64,000 bases of DNA from CAWHHZ01 sp963829355. Lineage in GTDB: Bacteria > Acidobacteriota > Thermoanaerobaculia > Gp7-AA8 > JAHWKK01. The stretch covers positions 124,001 to 188,000 of the forward strand of contig CAWHHZ010000013.1 in assembly GCA_963829355.1 (NCBI GenBank), written 5' to 3'. Positions 46,325-55,947 of this stretch are shown here, in pieces (position 1 is the first letter of the stretch; each line of letters begins with the position of its first letter). The notes below the pieces were generated by a model. That model worked only from the letters and a program-made list of their open reading frames with translations, did no database searches and was not told where the DNA came from. A program made the position numbers and the translations under genes.

Positions 46325-47200
46325 TCAACCCAGCAACGACCGCAGCTTCGCGAGATTCTCGATATCCGACTCGACGGGCTCCGTCTTCGGTGTCTCGAGA
46401 ACCTTTGGAATCCCTCGAAATCTCTCGTCATTGAGGATGTGTCCAAATGGCTCGAGTCCGATCTCTCCTTCGCCGATGTGCTGATGCCGGTCGACCCGAG
46501 AGCCGAGCTCGCGCTTCGAATCGTTGATATGAAATGCCGCCACGCGATCGATTCCGACTTCGCGCTCGAGCTCCTCGACCGCGCCGTCCCAGCCGTCTCG
46601 CGTCCGGATGTCGTAGCCGGCTGCGAAGATGTGGCAGGTATCGATGCAGATTCCAACGCGATCGGGCTCATCGATCAACCGGATCATCTCGCCGAGCTCC
46701 TCGAAGGTGCATCCGAGACATGATCCCTGACCCGCGGATGTCTCGAAGAGAGTGACGACTTCCGAGCCGGGCAGCGCTTCGTGCACACGGTTCATCGATC
46801 TCGCCACGCGGTCGATGCCGTCGCGAGGTCCGGCTCCCATATGCGCGCCCGGGTGCAGCACGACGCTCGTCACGCCGAGCTTCGATGCGCGTTCCAGCTC
46901 GTCGATCATGCCGTTGATCGAGCGCTCCAGGATCTGCTCGCTGCTGGCCGCGAGGTTGATCAGATACGAGGTGTGAATCATCAGAGGAGCGCCGTCACTT
47001 TGACGTCTCAGCTCCTCGAACTCCGAGATGATCTCCGGGGTCAGCTCCTTCCCCTTCCAACGGTTGTTGTTCTTCGAGAAGAAGGCGAGGGCATTGGCGC
47101 CGATGGAGCGTCCACGCTCGAAAATCGTCGAGACACCACCGCTCGTGGAGACGTGCGCTCCGAGGAGGTCGGTTTCGCTCTGATATCGAAATCGGCTCAA
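46325..47200 (-). CDS. nfo: Endonuclease IV
   Basis: The protein has Nfo signatures: LLGAHVSTSGGVSTIFERGR, NNRWKGKELT, APLMIHTSYLINLAA, VVLHPGAHMGAG, LFETSAGQG, VGICIDTCHIFAAGYDIRTR and FHINDSKRELGSRVDRHQHI, which hold the trinuclear zinc ligands. It cleaves DNA 5' to abasic sites. The start is uncertain; a TTG at 47200 gives a normal length of about 291, while the frame stays open further upstream into the TonB-like gene. Confidence 0.92.
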   Translation of the reverse strand: MSRFRYQSETDLLGAHVSTSGGVSTIFERGRSIGANALAFFSKNNNRWKGKELTPEIISEFEELRRQSDGAPLMIHTSYLINLAASSEQILERSINGMIDELERASKLGVTSVVLHPGAHMGAGPRDGIDRVARSMNRVHEALPGSEVVTLFETSAGQGSCLGCTFEELGEMIRLIDEPDRVGICIDTCHIFAAGYDIRTRDGWDGAVEELEREVGIDRVAAFHINDSKRELGSRVDRHQHIGEGEIGLEPFGHILNDERFRGIPKVLETPKTEPVESDIENLAKLRSLLG

Positions 47201-47228
47201 TGGTTTTGCGCGGATGGGTCCGCCGAGA

Positions 47229-48290
47229 TCAGTCGAGAGTGAAGTCGAAGGAGACGGTGTAGTAGACGTCGATCGGCCGGCCCTGATACGTCGCGGGGCG
47301 GAAGCGCCAGTTCTGAACCGCCTGCCTCGCCGCCTCACCGAGCCCGAAAGGCTGATCCTTCAGGATCTCGGCGCGGTCGACCGAGCCATTGCTCCGGACC
47401 ACCGCCCGGATCAGTACCTGCCCTTCGACACCCGCACGTTTCGCAGGGGCGGGATAGACAGGCCGGCTCCTCCGCTCGAGAACGGGAGGGGTACCTCCGG
47501 GGGGAACCGATGGATAGACCCCATCCGACAGAGGTTGTGCGGTCGTTGCGGGCGCTGGCGCCGGAGCGTTGTTGGACGCTCGAGCCTCCGCTTCGCGAGC
47601 TTCGCGTTCGGCCATGATCCGCTCGAGCTCGTCTGCAAAATCTTCGAATGGCTTGTCGAACTCGGTCTCGTCCTCGACGATCGCGCCTTCCTTCTCGTCA
47701 CCGGCCGCAACCTGAAGGGCCGGAATCTCGCCCGCGGTCAGATCGACATCGTCAACCTCGACCCACGCGATGTCGTTGCCGATCGCGACGGCGTAGAAGT
47801 CCTGTTCGCGCGTGTAGACTCGCACCTTGTCGTTCTTCTGCAGCGTGCCGATCTTCGGATAGTAGAGCCCGGCACCGGCGTACAGCTCGGTGTTTGCGTT
47901 GACGACGCCGTCGAGGAACGGCAGCTCCCGTATCCGTTCCATTTTCGCGAGCCGCGCCTGACGTTCGGGGGGCGTTTCGAGAGACTGGCGATCGGCCCAT
48001 CCCGTGAGACCATCAGCGGTCCTCACCTCGGCCCACGCCCCCTCTTTGCGGAGAAGCTCGAGCTCGGTTCCCTGCGAGACGGTCGTCAGGACGGGCGCCT
48101 GACGACCTGGCTCGGTGCGGATCTTCAACTCGGCCGGAACCACGAGAAGGATCTCCTGTGCTTCGGTTTTCTGATCATCGCGTGGCCAGTAAAGAAACAG
48201 CAGAGCCAGCAGCGTGAAGAACACCAGCGCCAGAAGAATGATGATGAAGGCGCCTTTCCGGCGCTCCTTCCCGCGTCCGTCCTCGGCCAT
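47229..48290 (-). CDS. SH3-domain membrane protein with TonB-like C terminus
   Basis: After a membrane helix (GAFIIILLALVFFTLLALLF) come two bacterial SH3-like domains (ELKIRTEPGRQAPVLTTVSQ with GAWAEVRTADGLTGWADRQS; NANTELYAGAGLYYPKIGTL with AIGNDIAWVEVDDV), an acidic and Ala/Pro linker, and a TonB C-terminal domain (YPAPAKRAGVEGQVLIRAVV, AVQNWRFRPATYQGRPI). No ExbB or ExbD is near, so TonB-type energy coupling is unproven. It overlaps the argF stop by 1 bp and precedes nfo by 28 bp. Confidence 0.85.
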   Translation of the reverse strand: MAEDGRGKERRKGAFIIILLALVFFTLLALLFLYWPRDDQKTEAQEILLVVPAELKIRTEPGRQAPVLTTVSQGTELELLRKEGAWAEVRTADGLTGWADRQSLETPPERQARLAKMERIRELPFLDGVVNANTELYAGAGLYYPKIGTLQKNDKVRVYTREQDFYAVAIGNDIAWVEVDDVDLTAGEIPALQVAAGDEKEGAIVEDETEFDKPFEDFADELERIMAEREAREAEARASNNAPAPAPATTAQPLSDGVYPSVPPGGTPPVLERRSRPVYPAPAKRAGVEGQVLIRAVVRSNGSVDRAEILKDQPFGLGEAARQAVQNWRFRPATYQGRPIDVYYTVSFDFTLD

Positions 48291-49221
48291 CAGTGCTTCC
48301 GATCCTTCATCAGGACAAACATGATCGCTTTCTGAACATGGAGCCGGTTCTCGGCTTCATCGAAGATCACCGACTGTGCTCCGTCCGCAACCTCGGCTGA
48401 GACTTCCTCGCCGCGGTGGGCCGGAAGACAGTGCATGAAGATCGCGTCGCTCTTGGCCATCTGCATCACCCTGCTGTCGACTGTCCATCCATGAAAAGCA
48501 TTCTGTCGCTGCGAGCCTTCTTCTTCCTGTCCCATCGACACCCAGACGTCAGTCTCGACGATATCGGCGCCTGTCGTGGCCTCTTCGATCGAGTTCGTGA
48601 TGATGATCTCGGTACCAGCGGCCTTTGCGTCGGCACGCGCCTGTTCGACCACTTCCGGTTTCGGCTCGAAGCCTTTCGGAGTTGCAATGGCGATATTCAT
48701 GCCGACTTTCGGCGCCCCGTACATCAGTGAGTGCGCCATGTTGTTGCCGTCGCCGAGATAGGCGATCTTGCGTCCCTTCAACTCGCCGCCGAATTTTCCC
48801 ACGCGGTGAAGTAGTCGGTCATGCCCTGACACGGGTGGAGCAGATCCGTCAGCCCGTTGATGATCGGGACACTCGCGTGCTCGGCGAGCTCCGTGACGGT
48901 CGAATGGGCGAACGTCCGCGCCATGATGCCGTCCACGTAGCGCGAGAGAACCTTCGCCGTATCGTGAATGGTCTCTCCTCGGCCGATCTGGATGTCGCGC
49001 GAAGAGAGAAACAGAGCGTGTCCGCCGAGCTGATACATCCCGACCTCGAACGACACGCGGGTGCGGGTGGAGCTCTTCTCGAACACCATCGCCAGGGTCT
49101 GTCCGGCGAGTGCGGTGCGATAGTCTGCGGGCTTTGCCTTCATCTCGGCAGCCAGCTCGAAAATCTCCGCGACTTCAGCCGCAGAGTAGTCATGAATCGA
49201 AACAAAGTCTTTCTGTCTCAA
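48290..49221 (-). CDS. argF: Ornithine carbamoyltransferase, frameshifted
   Basis: The N-terminal frame has FEKSSTRTRVSFEVGMYQLG (carbamoyl-phosphate loop), QIGRGETIHDTAKVLSRYVD and LTDLLHPCQGMTD; the C-terminal frame has ELKGRKIAYLGDGNNMAHSL, WVSMGQEEE and FMHCLPAHRGEEVS. The switch is at 48791-48803, where GAAAATTC would need five As to give TAWEKFGGELKGRK. The enzyme makes citrulline for arginine synthesis. The total of about 310 residues is normal. Confidence 0.93.
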
Positions 49222-49313
49222 TGGAGGTTCCTTTGAAGTGGAAGTGAACGCAGAATTGCGCCCACCCGAATTGTATCAGGGGGAACGCCGACCTGAGGGT
49301 GAGAAACCATGTT

Positions 49314-49539
49314 GTCATCCTGAGCGAAGCGAAGGATCGCGTACGTCCTGACTAAAGGTGAATTGCACAGGACTCAGGGCGAGTATGACGCCGCGCGATC
49401 GGCGCCGCCCCGCCCGTAACGCAGGGTACGCTGGATTCTTCACAGCCTCTGAGCGAAGTGAAGGATCGTACGTCCGACTAAAGGTGGAAATTCAGAGCGA
49501 GTATGACGCCACGCGATCCTTCGCTGCGCTCAGGATGAC
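49314..49539. repeat. R1 intergenic repeat copy with partial duplication
   Basis: Starts GTCATCCTGAGCGAAGCGAA and ends TTCGCTGCGCTCAGGATGAC. Inside are a second GAGCGAAGTGAAGGATCGTA and the palindromic segment seen at 42.5 kb. The gap before MBL holds no gene. Confidence 0.8.
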
Positions 49540-49553
49540 TGCTGGGGCTATTT

Positions 49554-50327
49554 TCAACCTCGCCATTTACCGCAGCGCGTAGCGCCCGTCCGTCTCCTCC
49601 ACCACACTCTTTCTGACAGCAGATCCAGGTGCGCCCGCATCTGCAGCTCCGCCGCCTGGTAAAGCGCCGGATGCAGATCCGGATAGATCCTCTTCCGCAG
49701 CTCCAGCGGCGACGCCGGACCCGAGTCGAGAGCCTCGACGATCTGCTTCTCGCGCAGCTCGCGATGTGCGATGTACTCCTCGATCAGTGCCACCGCATCG
49801 TCACGCACCGGACCGTGCCCGGGATAGATCCTCGACGGATTGCGGTCACGCAGTTTCCGGAGCGAATCGAGATAGTCACCCATGTCACCATCGGGAGGAA
49901 AGATCGTCGTCGTGCCCTCGCCGAGAATCGTGTCGCCGGTGAACAGCGCACCATCCTCCGACAGGTAGCAGACGTGTTCCGCCGTGTGTCCGGGCGTCGC
50001 GATCACCTCGAGAGAGCCATCGGCCACAGGGAACGACTCGCCGCTCTCCACGAGATGATCGACGCCTGTGGCGCCGAGGCATCCCGCGGGTGCGTAGACG
50101 CGGGCGCCGGTTCGCTCGCGCAGGGCGGCCACCGCGCCGGCGTGATCGTCGTGCCGGTGCGTCACGAAGATCGCCTCGAGCTGCGGCAGAGCGTCGAGAA
50201 TTGTCTCCAGGTGATCCTCGAGTGCCGGACCCGGATCGAGAACGGCTGTGTCATTGAGCAGGTATGTGCGTGTGCCGTCGAGCGTGTAGGGGCCGGGATT
50301 GCCGGCGATCAGGGTGCGTACCCTCAT
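49554..50327 (-). CDS. MBL-fold metallohydrolase, LACTB2-like
   Basis: Metal motifs are VTHRHDDHAGAVAALRERTG (HxHxDH), a His in TPGHTAEHVCYLSEDGALFT, FTGDTILGEG and YPGHGPV, followed by a winged C-terminal region (ELREKQIVEALDSG). Human LACTB2 of this type cuts RNA. I start it at the ATG at 50327, which overlaps the Nudix gene stop by ATGA. The last residues (RRRTGATRCGKWRG) may be read-through into repeat sequence. Confidence 0.88.
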   Translation of the reverse strand: MRVRTLIAGNPGPYTLDGTRTYLLNDTAVLDPGPALEDHLETILDALPQLEAIFVTHRHDDHAGAVAALRERTGARVYAPAGCLGATGVDHLVESGESFPVADGSLEVIATPGHTAEHVCYLSEDGALFTGDTILGEGTTTIFPPDGDMGDYLDSLRKLRDRNPSRIYPGHGPVRDDAVALIEEYIAHRELREKQIVEALDSGPASPLELRKRIYPDLHPALYQAAELQMRAHLDLLSERVWWRRRTGATRCGKWRG

Positions 50328-51052
50328 GACTCGTCCGGGAGAATGATGCGTTTTTTGCCGTTCTCCACGATCAGGAGCGGTTGTGTCGGGGTGATCTCGG
50401 CGGACCGTCGCTCGTCGAGCAGAGACTCGGTGCTCTCGGCGTGCGTGATCGCCTCCAGGTTCTTGATTGTCGGAAACACCATGGAGAACGAGCGCTCGCC
50501 ATGAAGCCGCAGTGCCTCGGCCGGCGTCAGCCACCGGACCTCCACGCCCTCACGATGTTCCGGGGTCGCTTCGTGGGAGTCATCGATCTCGAGCAGAAAG
50601 AAGTACGTATCGAAACGCTTCGGAACGCCGATCGGAGTGATCCACCGTGAGGTCCAGACGAAGCGCTCGAGATGACCGGCGCAGCTCTCGAAGAGATCCG
50701 CGAATGCATTTGGATCGTCGAGGACTCGTCGCCTCGTGAGCTCCGGCTCATCGAGGGGCGATCCGAGCCAGATCCCGGTCTCCTCGAAAAGCTCTCGGAG
50801 AGCGGCGATGCGCATCTGGTCGAGCTCGCTGCCGCTCGTGAACCGCTCCGCCAGTTCGCGATCAACGCGATCGACTGAACCGCCCGGGAACACCCATGCA
50901 TCAGGGACAAACGTGCTGGTCGCGGTGCGCTTCATGAAGAGAACCTCGAACGGGTTGCCGCGGATCACGATGACGCTGGCCGCAGGCACCGGCGGAACTT
51001 CCTCTGCACCGCCCGCGCCGCGCGGCAGTTGATCGTCGCGTACGCCCGTCAC
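50324..51052 (-). CDS. Nudix hydrolase, NUDT19-like
   Basis: The GTG at 51052 overlaps the moaE stop by GTGA and gives a 242-residue protein. The Nudix region is FPGGSVDRVDRELAER, then RIAALRELFEETGIWLG with the RELFEETG core. The spacing between Gly and REU is longer than usual, as in NUDT7/NUDT19-like CoA or acyl-CoA hydrolases. The substrate is unproven. It overlaps the MBL gene by 4 bp. Confidence 0.85.
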   Translation of the reverse strand: MTGVRDDQLPRGAGGAEEVPPVPAASVIVIRGNPFEVLFMKRTATSTFVPDAWVFPGGSVDRVDRELAERFTSGSELDQMRIAALRELFEETGIWLGSPLDEPELTRRRVLDDPNAFADLFESCAGHLERFVWTSRWITPIGVPKRFDTYFFLLEIDDSHEATPEHREGVEVRWLTPAEALRLHGERSFSMVFPTIKNLEAITHAESTESLLDERRSAEITPTQPLLIVENGKKRIILPDES

Positions 51053-51516
51053 TCCGAACCTCCGTCTCCGTCCATCGGTACCGGATCCATTCGCGTTCCC
51101 TGCCAGCCGACCCAGTGCGATCCGTCCGGGCCGAACTCCTTCTTCCAGATCGGGACGGTGTCTTTCACTCGGTCGATGATCTTGCGGCAAGCTTCGAACG
51201 CGTCGGCTCGGTGGGACGATGCACAGGCGATCGCGATCGATGTTTCGCCGACGCGAAGCCTGCCGAGTCGGTGAACGATGCCGATGACTACGTCCGGGTG
51301 CTCGGCTTCCACGGAGCGGACGACCTTGTCGATCTCCTTCTCCGCCATCGCTTCGTAGGCGTGGTACTCGATCGCCTCGACCGGCTTTCCTTCGTGATGG
51401 TTCCGCACCACACCCGCAAATGTCACGACTGCGCCATCCGAGGATCGGACGATGTCTTCGGCGACATCGCGAATGCTGATTGGCTCATCCGTGAGATAGC
51501 TCATGAGATTGATCAT
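51049..51516 (-). CDS. moaE: Molybdopterin synthase large subunit
   Basis: The 155-residue protein has MoaE motifs: GAVVTFAGVVRNHHEGKPVE, YEAMAEKEIDKVV, IVHRLGRLRVGETSIAIACA and KIIDRVKDTVPIWKKEF with the catalytic Lys. It transfers sulfur from MoaD to precursor Z. It overlaps moaD by ATGA. Confidence 0.95.
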   Translation of the reverse strand: MINLMSYLTDEPISIRDVAEDIVRSSDGAVVTFAGVVRNHHEGKPVEAIEYHAYEAMAEKEIDKVVRSVEAEHPDVVIGIVHRLGRLRVGETSIAIACASSHRADAFEACRKIIDRVKDTVPIWKKEFGPDGSHWVGWQGTRMDPVPMDGDGGSE

Positions 51517-51755
51517 CCTCCGGACACAGGTGGGATGAAGGCGAGCTCATCGCCATCGTGCAGCACCTGATCCGCATCCGCATACTCCTCATTCACCGCC
51601 ACCATCGGAATCCGATGCACCGAGAGGGCCGGATTCTCCGCCACCAGCTCTTGCCAAACCGCCGCCGGAGTCGTCCCGTCGCTCACCGTAAACTCGCGGG
51701 TACTCTCCCCCACAATGTCGCGCACAGCAGCAAACAATTTCAACGTCACCTTCAC
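51513..51755 (-). CDS. moaD: Molybdopterin synthase small subunit
   Basis: The start is a GTG at 51755 giving VKVTLKLFAAVRDIVGESTR, the MoaD beta-grasp strand; the frame remains open upstream only through repeat sequence. It ends in Gly-Gly (PPVSGG), which carries the thiocarboxylate. Length 80. First gene of a four-gene overlapping operon with moaE, a Nudix enzyme and an MBL enzyme. Confidence 0.93.
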   Translation of the reverse strand: MKVTLKLFAAVRDIVGESTREFTVSDGTTPAAVWQELVAENPALSVHRIPMVAVNEEYADADQVLHDGDELAFIPPVSGG

Positions 51756-51800
51756 CCCGCGAGTGTATCGCAGAGATCCACCCGACTCCGATCGCACCAC

Positions 51801-52202
51801 GTCATCCCGAGCGGGCGGGAGGGCGGGAAAGCGAGGGACCTCCTCCCCAGCCCTGGTATGTAGCCCATCGAGAGGTGAGGGTGCGCTCCGTAAAGCGAAA
51901 TGCCTCGCCATCTCGACCTGATGCATCTACACCATCTCTCTCTCCGGCTCTCTCTCCGGCGCTAGCCCGCATTTCTCACCAGCTTTCTACTGCGTCGGCG
52001 GATAGCGGCGCGTCTGCTGCGTTGCGCTTGATCCGGCTCCTCGACATAGTGTCGACTATGCCTGCGGGGCCGAACCTTCGCGCGCCTTGCATCCACACCA
52101 CTCTCCGCCGACTCGCCACGACATCTGGTGAGAAATGCGGGCTAGCTACACGCGAATGGCGAGGCCCCTTGCTTTCCCGCCCGCCCGCCCGCTCGGGGTG
52201 AC
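51801..52202. repeat. R3 repeat copy split by an inserted element
   Basis: The left arm (GTCATCCCGAGCGGGCGGGA, 51801 on) and the right arm (GGCGAGGCCCCTTGCTTTCC to GCTCGGGGTGAC, 52157-52202) are the inverted ends of R3. Between them lies the MITE-like element at 51961-52146. Confidence 0.75.
51961..52146. mobile_element. MITE-like element with 22-bp terminal inverted repeats
   Basis: The 186-bp segment starts at 51961 with GCTAGCCCGCATTTCTCACC and ends at 52146 with the exact complement (GGTGAGAAATGCGGGCTAGC), a perfect 22-bp inverted repeat in full. The centre has a further palindrome, GACATAGTGTCGACTATGCC. There is no transposase, so it would be mobilised in trans. No clear target duplication is seen. 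Confidence 0.75.
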
Positions 52203-52477
52203 GTGGCCCGGCCGTTCCTCGGCTCGTAACTACCCGTCACACGCAATAACTCTGGCTCGGGTTGTGCACTACCAAAAACAGGATGAGATGGCACAGAGGA
52301 CATTCTCCATGCCACAGCGCGAACGTAACGCGCTCGCGCACCCCAGACCGCTGCGGTCCCTTCTGAGATTTGGACCGATTTGGACGATTCATTCTGCAAC
52401 TTGACCCGCCTCGCTCACACGCCGCAGCGGTCGTCCTCATCCCTTCCCCCTCCGGGGAGCTCCCGCTGGCTCCCCCA

Positions 52478-52900
52478 TGTCACCCTGAGCGGGTGGGCGG
52501 CCGGGAAAGCGAAGGGCCTCGCCACTGACGACCACCGAAGCCACCACGCTCCGACACGTCATCCTGAGAGGCAATCCGCGTCCAGTCAATCCATACGCGA
52601 TCCCTCGCTGGCGCCATGAAAATGCCCCCCGGGATGTCGTCCTGAGCCGCCGGATCCCGCGGAGCGGGAGCAGGACGGTCGAGGGATCTCGTGGAGAATG
52701 CTCGCCGAAAGTTGAGTCAACCCTTACGCGATCCTTCGCTGGCGCTCAGGATGACTGAACCTGCGGAAGCGCACCCCCCCGGATTCCTCGCTTCGCGTCG
52801 GAATGACAATTGCCCCCATGTCATACTTCGAGGAGACACTACGCGATTCTTCGACCGTCCTCCTCCCGCTTCGCGGGATCCGGCGGCTCAGAATGACACC
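52478..52900. repeat. Cluster of R3 and R1 repeat fragments
   Basis: An R3 arm (GTCACCCTGAGCGGGTGGGC, from 52478) is followed by R1 parts: GTCATCCTGAGAGGCAATCC near 52559, GTCGTCCTGAGCCGCCGGAT near 52635, TTCGCTGGCGCTCAGGATGA near 52735 and GGCGGCTCAGAATGAC near 52882. No gene is visible between moaD and polA (51756-52929). Confidence 0.7.
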
Positions 52901-52929
52901 TGTCGCGCGAACGGAGACCGATCAACTCG

Positions 52930-55561
52930 ATGGCTACAAAGAAACCGACTCTCTACCTGATCGACGGATCGAACAACCTCTACCGCTCCTACTACGCGAT
53001 CCGCGGTCTGACGAACTCCAAAGGGCTCGCGACCAACGCCGTCTACGGATTCATCCAGATGCTGCGGAAGCTCCTCAAGGAGCACAAGCCGGACGCCGTG
53101 GCGGTGGCGTTCGACGTCAAGGGCAAGAATCTGCGCCACGAGCAGTTCGAGGACTACAAGAAGGACCGGAAACCGATGCCGGACGACCTCGCCGTGCAGG
53201 TTCCGTTCGTCCGCGAGGTATGCGAGGGATTCCGGATTCCGATCATCGAGACCGCGGGCTATGAGGCTGATGACGTCATCGGCACACTCGCCTGCCGCGC
53301 CCGCGACGCCGGCTACCACGTCGTGCTCGCAACCTCCGACAAGGACTTCTTTCAGCTCGTCGGAGAGGACATCGACTTCTTCCACACCGGCCGCGAAACG
53401 ATGTTCGACCGCGACTCGGCGACCGAAGCCTTCGGACTGCCCCCCGAGAAAGTCGTCGACGTCATGGGCCTGTGGGGTGACGCGATCGACGGCATCCCCG
53501 GCGTCCCGGGCATCGGCGAGAAGGGCGCCAAGCAGCTGATCACCGAGTTCGGATCGCTCGACGGTCTGCTGGAGAATCTCGATCAGGTGAAGCGGAAGTC
53601 TCACCGCGAAAAGCTCGAGGAGTTCCGCGACCAGGCGCTGCTCTCGCGTGAGCTCGCGACGATCCACTGCGATCTCGAGCTCGACGTCGATTTCACGACA
53701 GCTCTCGCTCGACGAGCCCGACCGCGCCGCGCTGCACGATCTCTTCAGCCGTCTCGAGTTCCAGTCGCTGATGCAGGAGTACATGCCGGAGAGACAGATC
53801 GAGCGCGAAGTGAAGGTCGTCACCGACCCGGCCGCCCTCGACGAAGCACTCCCGACCGATCAGCCTCTCGCCATCCACATCGAGACGGAACGATCAGGCG
53901 GCGATGGCGAGTGGATCGCCGTATCGGTCGCCTCGTCAGCAGGGCTGGTCCACGTCATCCCCGTAAAGGGAGACGCCGGGAAGCCGCTTTGCGAGAAACT
54001 GATGAGCGCCTTCGCCGATGGCCGGCGGCTCATCGCGCACGACGTCAAACAGCAGCTCCGCGCGCTGATCCGTCGCGGCGTCGACGATCCGGAACAGTGG
54101 GACGACACAATGATTCAGTCGTACGTCCTCCAGCCCGGGCTCTACGGTCATTCGCTCGAGAATCTGTGTCGCGGCAAACTCCACCGGGATTGCCTCTCGA
54201 GCAAGGACGTCGCCGCACAACAGGGGCTCTTCGAGCTCGACCACGACTTCGTGGCCTACATGGCGGATCGCGCCGAGGTCACGCTCTCGCTCCATGAGCT
54301 GCAGCGCTCGGAGATCGCAAAAGAGGAAGGGCTCGAGAAGATCTATCGCGAGATGGAGCTTCCGCTCATCCCGGTACTCGAGAAGATGGAGCGCCGCGGC
54401 ATCCGGATCGACCAGCAGTTCCTCGGCGAGATGTCGAAGCGCTTCGGCACGCGTCTTCAGGAGCTCGAGACCGAGATCTATCGTGAGGCAGGGGAGGAGT
54501 TCAACATCAACTCACCCAGCCAGCTCGGCACGATCCTCTTCGAGAAGCTCGACTACCCGGTCCTCAAGAAGACGCAGAAGACGAAGAACTACTCGACGAG
54601 CGTCGACGTGCTCGAGGAGCTCGCCACGCGCGGCTTCGCGGTTCCCCGTCTGATCCTCGATCACCGCGAGCTCCACAAGCTCAAGTCGACCTACGTCGAT
54701 GCGCTCCCGCAGCTCGTCGCCGCCGACGGGCGCGTCCACACCACGTTCAACCAGGCGATCGCCGCGACCGGCCGGCTCTCATCGTCCGATCCGAACCTGC
54801 AGAACATTCCGATCCGCACCGAGCTCGGCCGCGAGATCCGGAAGGCGTTCGTCGCCGACGAAGGAAACGTCCTTCTCTCGGCCGACTACTCGCAGATCGA
54901 GCTGCGCGTGCTCGCGCACATGTGCGGCGACACCGACCTGATCGACGCCTTCCAACGCGGCGCCGACATTCATCGCACGACCGCGTCGAGAATCTTCGGC
55001 GTGAGCGAGGACGCCGTGACGTCCGAGCAGCGTCGCGCATCGAAGACGATCAACTTCGGCGTGCTCTACGGCATGTCCGCCTTCCGCCTCGGGAACGAGC
55101 TCGGGATCCCCACCGGCGAAGCGAAGAAATTCATCGAGGCGTACTTCGATCGCTACCCCAGAATCCGCGAGCTGCTCGACCGCACGCTCGAGGAGGCGAG
55201 GGAGACCGGAAAGGTCTCGACGCTCTTCGGCCGCGTCCGCCAGATCCCCGAGATTCACAACCGATCCTTCACCGTCCGGGCGAACGCGGAGCGGATGGCG
55301 ACGAACGCGCCGATCCAGGGAACGGCCGCCGATCTGCTCAAGATGGCGATGATCGCGCTCGACCAGGCAATCTCCGAGAATGCGCCGGAGGCATCGATGC
55401 TGCTCACCGTCCATGACGAAGTCGTACTGGAGGCCCCCGAGAGTGATGTCGAGAGGATTGAGACGCTTGTGCGCAGGACGATGGAGGATGTCTATCCTCT
55501 CGCCGTCCCCCTCGCCGTCGACACCCACTGGGGCCGCAGCTGGTTCGAAGCCAAGGATTGA
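52930..55561 (+). CDS. polA: DNA polymerase I, frameshifted
   Basis: The N-terminal 5'-3' exonuclease (LYLIDGSNNLYRSYYAIRGL, ATSDKDFFQLVG, VPGIGEKGAKQLI) lies in one frame and the rest in another. The switch is near 53693-53703 (TTCACGACAGCTCTC); adding one CA unit gives a continuous DFTTQLSLDEPD. The 3'-5' proofreading domain appears degenerate, since the usual DxE is HIETE and later metal ligands are missing. Polymerase motifs are intact: SADYSQIELRVLAHMCGD, RRASKTINFGVLYG and LLTVHDEVVLEA. About 877 residues. Confidence 0.92.
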
Positions 55562-55590
55562 GCACACCCTCGCCCCCGCCCCGCCTTTCT

Positions 55591-55947
55591 TTGGAGTGCT
55601 GAGCTCGCCGAAGGACGAGCTCAGCTTTTCATCGCGCCGCTCGCCACGGGATCCAAAGCGGTGCTCGTCCTTCGGCGAGCACCGCACTCCAAATCACAGG
55701 TCGCTGCGCTCGCCGTCTGTCCTCTCAACCCTGAAAACGCCCCCACACTGTCATTCCGACGAGCAAGACTGTGAGAAAAACCGATCGGCGTTCGCGACCG
55801 ATTTCTTTGGAGTGCTGAGCTCGCCGAAGGACGAGCTCAGCTTTTCATCGCGCCGCTTGCAGACTGATTCGCGTTTGCAGACTCGATGGCGGTTGCCACG
55901 GGATCCAAAGCGGTGCTCGTCCTTCGGCGAGCACCGCACTCCAAATC
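55591..55947. repeat. Two R2 repeat copies
   Basis: TTGGAGTGCTGAGCTCGCCG and GCACCGCACTCCAAATCACA are the ends of the first copy (55591-55698); the second runs from TTTGGAGTGCTGAGCTCGCC (55804) to CACCGCACTCCAAATCACAG. Each has inner GAGCTC and GGATCC-type palindromes. The second copy runs into the next reading frame. Confidence 0.8.
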
